Assembly: GCA_020832565.1 (NCBI GenBank)
Contig: JAFIEI010000010.1
Span: 1 to 64,000 of the forward strand
Length of the DNA: 64,000 bases
Source: Salinarimonas sp.
GTDB lineage: Bacteria > Pseudomonadota > Alphaproteobacteria > Rhizobiales > Beijerinckiaceae
Reading direction: 5' to 3'
In this document: piece by piece, positions 61,391 through 64,000 of the stretch
Position numbering within the stretch: the first letter of the stretch is position 1
Layout: each line of letters opens with the position of its first letter
Program-made: the position numbers and the translations under genes
Notes under the pieces: generated by a model
Database searches by the model: none
What the model saw: only the letters and a program-made list of their open reading frames with translations
What the model was told of the DNA's origin: nothing

Positions 61391-62176
61391 ATGTCTGTCA
61401 GTAAGCGCTTCGATGGCGCGGCGACGACAATCTCTCAAGGATACGGGGCCGCCGGCTCCGTGCCGCGATCGCCTGCCGCAATGCGCAGCGCGTGTTCTAC
61501 CCTGACCCCGGCCTTGGCCCTGCTCCTTGCCGCCCATTGCGCGATCACCTGGGGTGGTCCGGTGCATGCCACGGAGATCACAGGCGTACCCGCCCCGGTT
61601 CCCGCGAGCTTTGCCTCCGCGCCGGAAGCGGCGCGAGGATCCCACGGCCTGCAACCGTTGGGACGCACGCCGAAGGCGCTGGACAAGCCCGTCGCCATGC
61701 GCACATCCTTCATCGCCGAGACGCGGTTCGGCCTTCTCGCGCAGGATCCGTGGAGCCCCGAGGCCCAGACCGGGGCGCTGCACGCTGAATTGCTGTTTGC
61801 GCGCCCATTCACCCCCACCGACCCGCTGATGCGCTATTTTACGCCGCAGCCGCATATCGGCGCGTCGTTCAATCTGGGCTCACGCACGAGTTTCGTCTTT
61901 GCCGGGCTGAGCTGGAACATCGACCTGTCGCCACGCGTCTTTATCGAGGCGACGTTCGGCGGCGCGCTGCATGACGGGCATCGCGGCGGTGTCGTACGTG
62001 ACGATCAGGCAGCACTGGGCTGTGCGCCCCTGTTTCGCGAGAGTGCCTCGCTCGGCTACCGCTTCAGCGAACGGCTCTCCTTCATGGCGACGGTCGAGCA
62101 TTACGGCAATGCGGGCCTCTGCTCGGAGAATCGCGGCCTGACCAATATCGGCGCCCGCTTCGGCTACACTTTCTGA
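61391..62176 (+). CDS. PagL-like outer-membrane protein (acyloxyacyl hydrolase family), catalytic Ser missing
   Basis: A 261-residue protein with a long N-terminal leader; the hydrophobic core LTPALALLLAAHCAITWGG ends in VHATE, a Sec cleavage site. ATG 61391 has AGGGGTGG upstream; ATG 61481 would start right at the signal core. The rest is a beta-barrel rich in alternating strands and ends FGYTF, an outer-membrane C-terminal signature. The C-terminal HYGNAGLCSENRGLTNIG aligns with the PagL lipid A 3-O-deacylase family, where His-x-Ser forms the active site; here the third position is Gly239 instead of Ser, so it may be inactive. Two cysteines flank this region. Confidence 0.75.
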   Translation: MSVSKRFDGAATTISQGYGAAGSVPRSPAAMRSACSTLTPALALLLAAHCAITWGGPVHATEITGVPAPVPASFASAPEAARGSHGLQPLGRTPKALDKPVAMRTSFIAETRFGLLAQDPWSPEAQTGALHAELLFARPFTPTDPLMRYFTPQPHIGASFNLGSRTSFVFAGLSWNIDLSPRVFIEATFGGALHDGHRGGVVRDDQAALGCAPLFRESASLGYRFSERLSFMATVEHYGNAGLCSENRGLTNIGARFGYTF

Positions 62177-62318
62177 CGCCGAACGCCGGATCCGCCGCAC
62201 CGCGTCCTTCATGAAGCGCCTTCCTTCTTCAGTCTCGATCTTGCGCACCTTGCCTTGATCACCCACTCTGCCTAACTGCCCATTATCGCAATCAAGGCTC
62301 GCAGACAGGGAGGCGGAC

Positions 62319-62900
62319 GTGGTCGTTCTCAACAAGATCTACACCCGAACCGGAGATGGCGGAGATACCGCGCTCGCGACCGGGTCAAGGCGTCCGAAAT
62401 ACGATCTGCGGGTCGAGGCCTATGGCACGGTCGACGAGACCAATGCCTGTATCGGCATGGTTCGGCTGCATACGGGCCAGAGTGACAGCGATGTCGATGC
62501 GATGCTCGGGCGCATCCAGAACGATCTGTTCGATCTCGGGGCCGATCTCGCCACGCCCGATACCGGGGAGAAGCTCGAATACGAGCCCCTGCGAATCGTG
62601 CCGGCCCAGGTCGAGCGCCTGGAGAAGGAGATCGACACACTCAACGCCGCGCTGCAGCCGCTGCGCTCCTTCGTCCTGCCGGGCGGAACACCGGCTGCCG
62701 CCGCACTGCATCTCGCGCGCACCGTCTGCCGGCGGGCCGAGCGCTGCGTCGTCGAACTCGCCCATCGCCAGAACGAGACGGTCTCGGATGCCTCGTTGCA
62801 ATATCTCAACCGGCTCTCGGATTTTCTCTTCGTCGCTTCGCGCTATGTCAATAACGGTGGAGCGGGCGACGTGCTCTGGGTCCCGGGCAAGAACCGGTGA
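62319..62900 (+). CDS. Cob(I)yrinic acid a,c-diamide adenosyltransferase, PduO type
   Basis: A 193-residue trimeric ATP:corrinoid adenosyltransferase that makes adenosylcobalamin. Family features are NKIYTRTGDGGDTALATGSR, LRVEAYGTVDETNACIGMVR, CRRAERCVVELAHR and the C-terminal SRYVNNGGAGDVLWVPGKN. The start is GTG 62319 with GGGAGGCGGAC just upstream. No cob genes are nearby. Cobalamin is used by methylmalonyl-CoA mutase and other enzymes; the neighbouring etf genes may reflect shared acyl-CoA metabolism, but this is only context. Confidence 0.92.
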   Translation: MVVLNKIYTRTGDGGDTALATGSRRPKYDLRVEAYGTVDETNACIGMVRLHTGQSDSDVDAMLGRIQNDLFDLGADLATPDTGEKLEYEPLRIVPAQVERLEKEIDTLNAALQPLRSFVLPGGTPAAAALHLARTVCRRAERCVVELAHRQNETVSDASLQYLNRLSDFLFVASRYVNNGGAGDVLWVPGKNR

Positions 62901-62988
62901 AGCATCGGGGTGAACCGGTCTGTCGGTTGCGTGTTGCGGTGCCAAAATACCTGATGCGATTCGGCATGAAGCCCGCTCCGGTCGTGCG

Positions 62989-63017
62989 TTGACAAGCGCG
63001 AATGTGCCTCGCTACGG
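62989..63017 (+). promoter_or_regulatory. Candidate promoter for etfBA
   Basis: TTGACA (62989-62994), a 17-base gap and CTACGG (63012-63017) lie about 165 bases before etfB. The -35 is perfect, the -10 weak. The rest of the 62901-63182 gap shows no gene. Confidence 0.4.
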
Positions 63018-63182
63018 TCCCCGCGCGCTCGAAGCCTGTGGTTTTCGGCGTGCGATCGGTATTGTGCGTGGTGATTGCGCACTTTCCCCGCGCCCGGAGC
63101 CGCTCCCGCAAAGAGCCGCGGTCGGCGGCACGGCGCGGCGCCGTGATGCCGGGACCGCCAACAGTCGAAGGGATGGAAGCCG

Positions 63183-63932
63183 ATGAAGATCCTCGTACCT
63201 GTGAAACGGGTCGTCGATTACAACGTCAAGATCCGTGTCAAGCCGGACGGATCGGGCGTCGAACTCGCCAATGTGAAGATGTCGATGAACCCCTTCGACG
63301 AGATCGCCGTCGAAGAGGCCATCCGCCTCAAGGAAAAGGGCCAGGCCGAGGAGATCGTCGTCATCTCGATCGGGCCGCAGCAAGCGCAGGAGACCCTGCG
63401 CACCGGGCTCGCCATGGGCGCCGATCGCGGCATCCTGGTGAAGACCGATGCCGCCGTCGAGCCGCTCGCCGTCGCCAAGATCCTCAAGAAAGTGATCGGC
63501 AAGGAAGAGCCGGGTCTCGTCATCATGGGCAAGCAGGCGATCGACGACGATTCCAACCAGACCGGCCAGATGCTCGCCGCCCTGCTCGGCTGGGCCCAGG
63601 GCACTTTCGCCTCCAGGATCGAGATCGCCGACGGCAAGGTCGATGTGACGCGCGAGGTCGATGGCGGCCTGCAGACCGTGACGCTCAACATGCCGGCGAT
63701 CGTCACCACGGATCTGCGCCTCAACGAGCCGCGTTACGCGTCGCTGCCCAATATCATGAAGGCCAAGAAGAAGCCCCTCGACGAGACCTCGCCGGAGGAT
63801 CTCGGCGTCGACGTGGCCCAGCGCCTCAAGGTGCTCTCGACCGCCGAGCCGCCCAAGCGCGAAGCCGGTGTGAAGGTCGGCTCCACCGCCGAACTCGTCG
63901 AGAAGCTGAAAAACGAAGCGGGAGTGATCTGA
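63183..63932 (+). CDS. etfB: Electron transfer flavoprotein beta subunit
   Basis: A 249-residue subunit of ETF, which carries electrons from acyl-CoA dehydrogenases to ETF:ubiquinone oxidoreductase. Family features are [60 protein letters not shown] and the signature [20 protein letters not shown]. Length and ends are normal. The etfA start lies 2 bases past its stop. It would take electrons from enzymes such as the acyl-CoA dehydrogenase encoded at 5714. Confidence 0.96.
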   Translation: MKILVPVKRVVDYNVKIRVKPDGSGVELANVKMSMNPFDEIAVEEAIRLKEKGQAEEIVVISIGPQQAQETLRTGLAMGADRGILVKTDAAVEPLAVAKILKKVIGKEEPGLVIMGKQAIDDDSNQTGQMLAALLGWAQGTFASRIEIADGKVDVTREVDGGLQTVTLNMPAIVTTDLRLNEPRYASLPNIMKAKKKPLDETSPEDLGVDVAQRLKVLSTAEPPKREAGVKVGSTAELVEKLKNEAGVI

Positions 63933-63934
63933 CC

Positions 63935-64000
63935 ATGGCCATCCTTCTCCTCGCGGAACACGACAATTCCGCTCTCAAGGACGCGACCCACAAGGCCGTC
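63935..64000 (+). CDS. etfA: Electron transfer flavoprotein alpha subunit, 3' partial
   Basis: The first 22 codons (MAILLLAEHDNSALKDATHK onward) of the ETF alpha subunit, which binds FAD; the gene runs off the window. The start is 2 bases after the etfB stop with GGAG 11 bases upstream. The sequence MAILLLAEHDN is typical of alphaproteobacterial EtfA. Confidence 0.88.
   Translation, partial: MAILLLAEHDNSALKDATHKAV

Noticed and set aside
1-64000. tRNA, rRNA, CRISPR arrays, insertion sequences or prophage
   Set aside because: Looked for by eye in every gap on both strands; none found. A tRNAscan and ISfinder search would settle it.

Overview
The window is GC-rich (roughly two-thirds G+C by eye), densely coded and shaped like an alphaproteobacterial chromosome, most likely from the Hyphomicrobiales (Rhizobiales). 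The pointers are the SigF/NrsF pair, alphaproteobacterial-type YbjN and a short flagellin, TRAP transporters, TetR and SSS-kinase regulators, and the general gene style. The genus cannot be fixed from the sequence. I see no tRNA, rRNA, CRISPR array, insertion sequence or prophage. The window opens inside an RTX-type repeat protein and closes 22 codons into etfA.

Layout. 1-5.6 kb: end of an RTX protein, a GT4 glycosyltransferase, a zincin-like metallopeptidase coupled to a YihY membrane protein, and an EamA transporter. 5.7-11.1 kb: an acyl-CoA dehydrogenase with a PaaK-like ligase, RecQ, and an MDR-family reductase. 11.3-20.1 kb: bioY, purD, ybjN, proC, a TetR regulator, csaA, and a large hybrid histidine kinase with a sodium:solute-symporter sensor domain. 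20.1-26.7 kb: a stand-alone E2-type acyltransferase, an FAD oxidoreductase, prmA, nrsF-sigF, and a DCC thiol oxidoreductase overlapping a saccharopine-dehydrogenase-like gene. 26.7-33.5 kb (minus): one run encoding DUF4212, an SSS symporter, a cNMP/CBS/nucleotidyltransferase protein, a small membrane protein and a PAS-DnaQ exonuclease fusion. 34-45.8 kb: arfB, a sugar isomerase/dehydrogenase pair, cimA with a GNAT gene, cysS, a HisD-family dehydrogenase, NfeD with an SPFH protein, and a VOC protein. 45.9-55.2 kb: an SDR, a Pat-like acyl-CoA synthetase/acetyltransferase, an AT-rich frameshifted membrane gene, CYTH-CHAD, an Ldh2-family dehydrogenase, a HAD phosphatase and a flagellin. 55.3-61.1 kb (minus): a TRAP uptake operon carrying a PhzS-like monooxygenase and an M20 deacylase. 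61.4-64 kb: a PagL-like outer-membrane protein, a PduO-type adenosyltransferase and etfBA.

How the genes work together. Most of the window is housekeeping with scattered metabolic genes. Three neighbourhoods look like working units. The first is the 26.7-33.5 kb module, which joins a symporter, a nucleotide-sensing protein and an exonuclease. The second is the TRAP/monooxygenase/deacylase operon, which reads as uptake and then processing of an organic acid, probably aromatic or N-acylated. The third is sigF-nrsF, with a candidate self-recognised promoter. The clearest foreign DNA is the AT-rich, frameshifted membrane gene at 49.7-50.1 kb.
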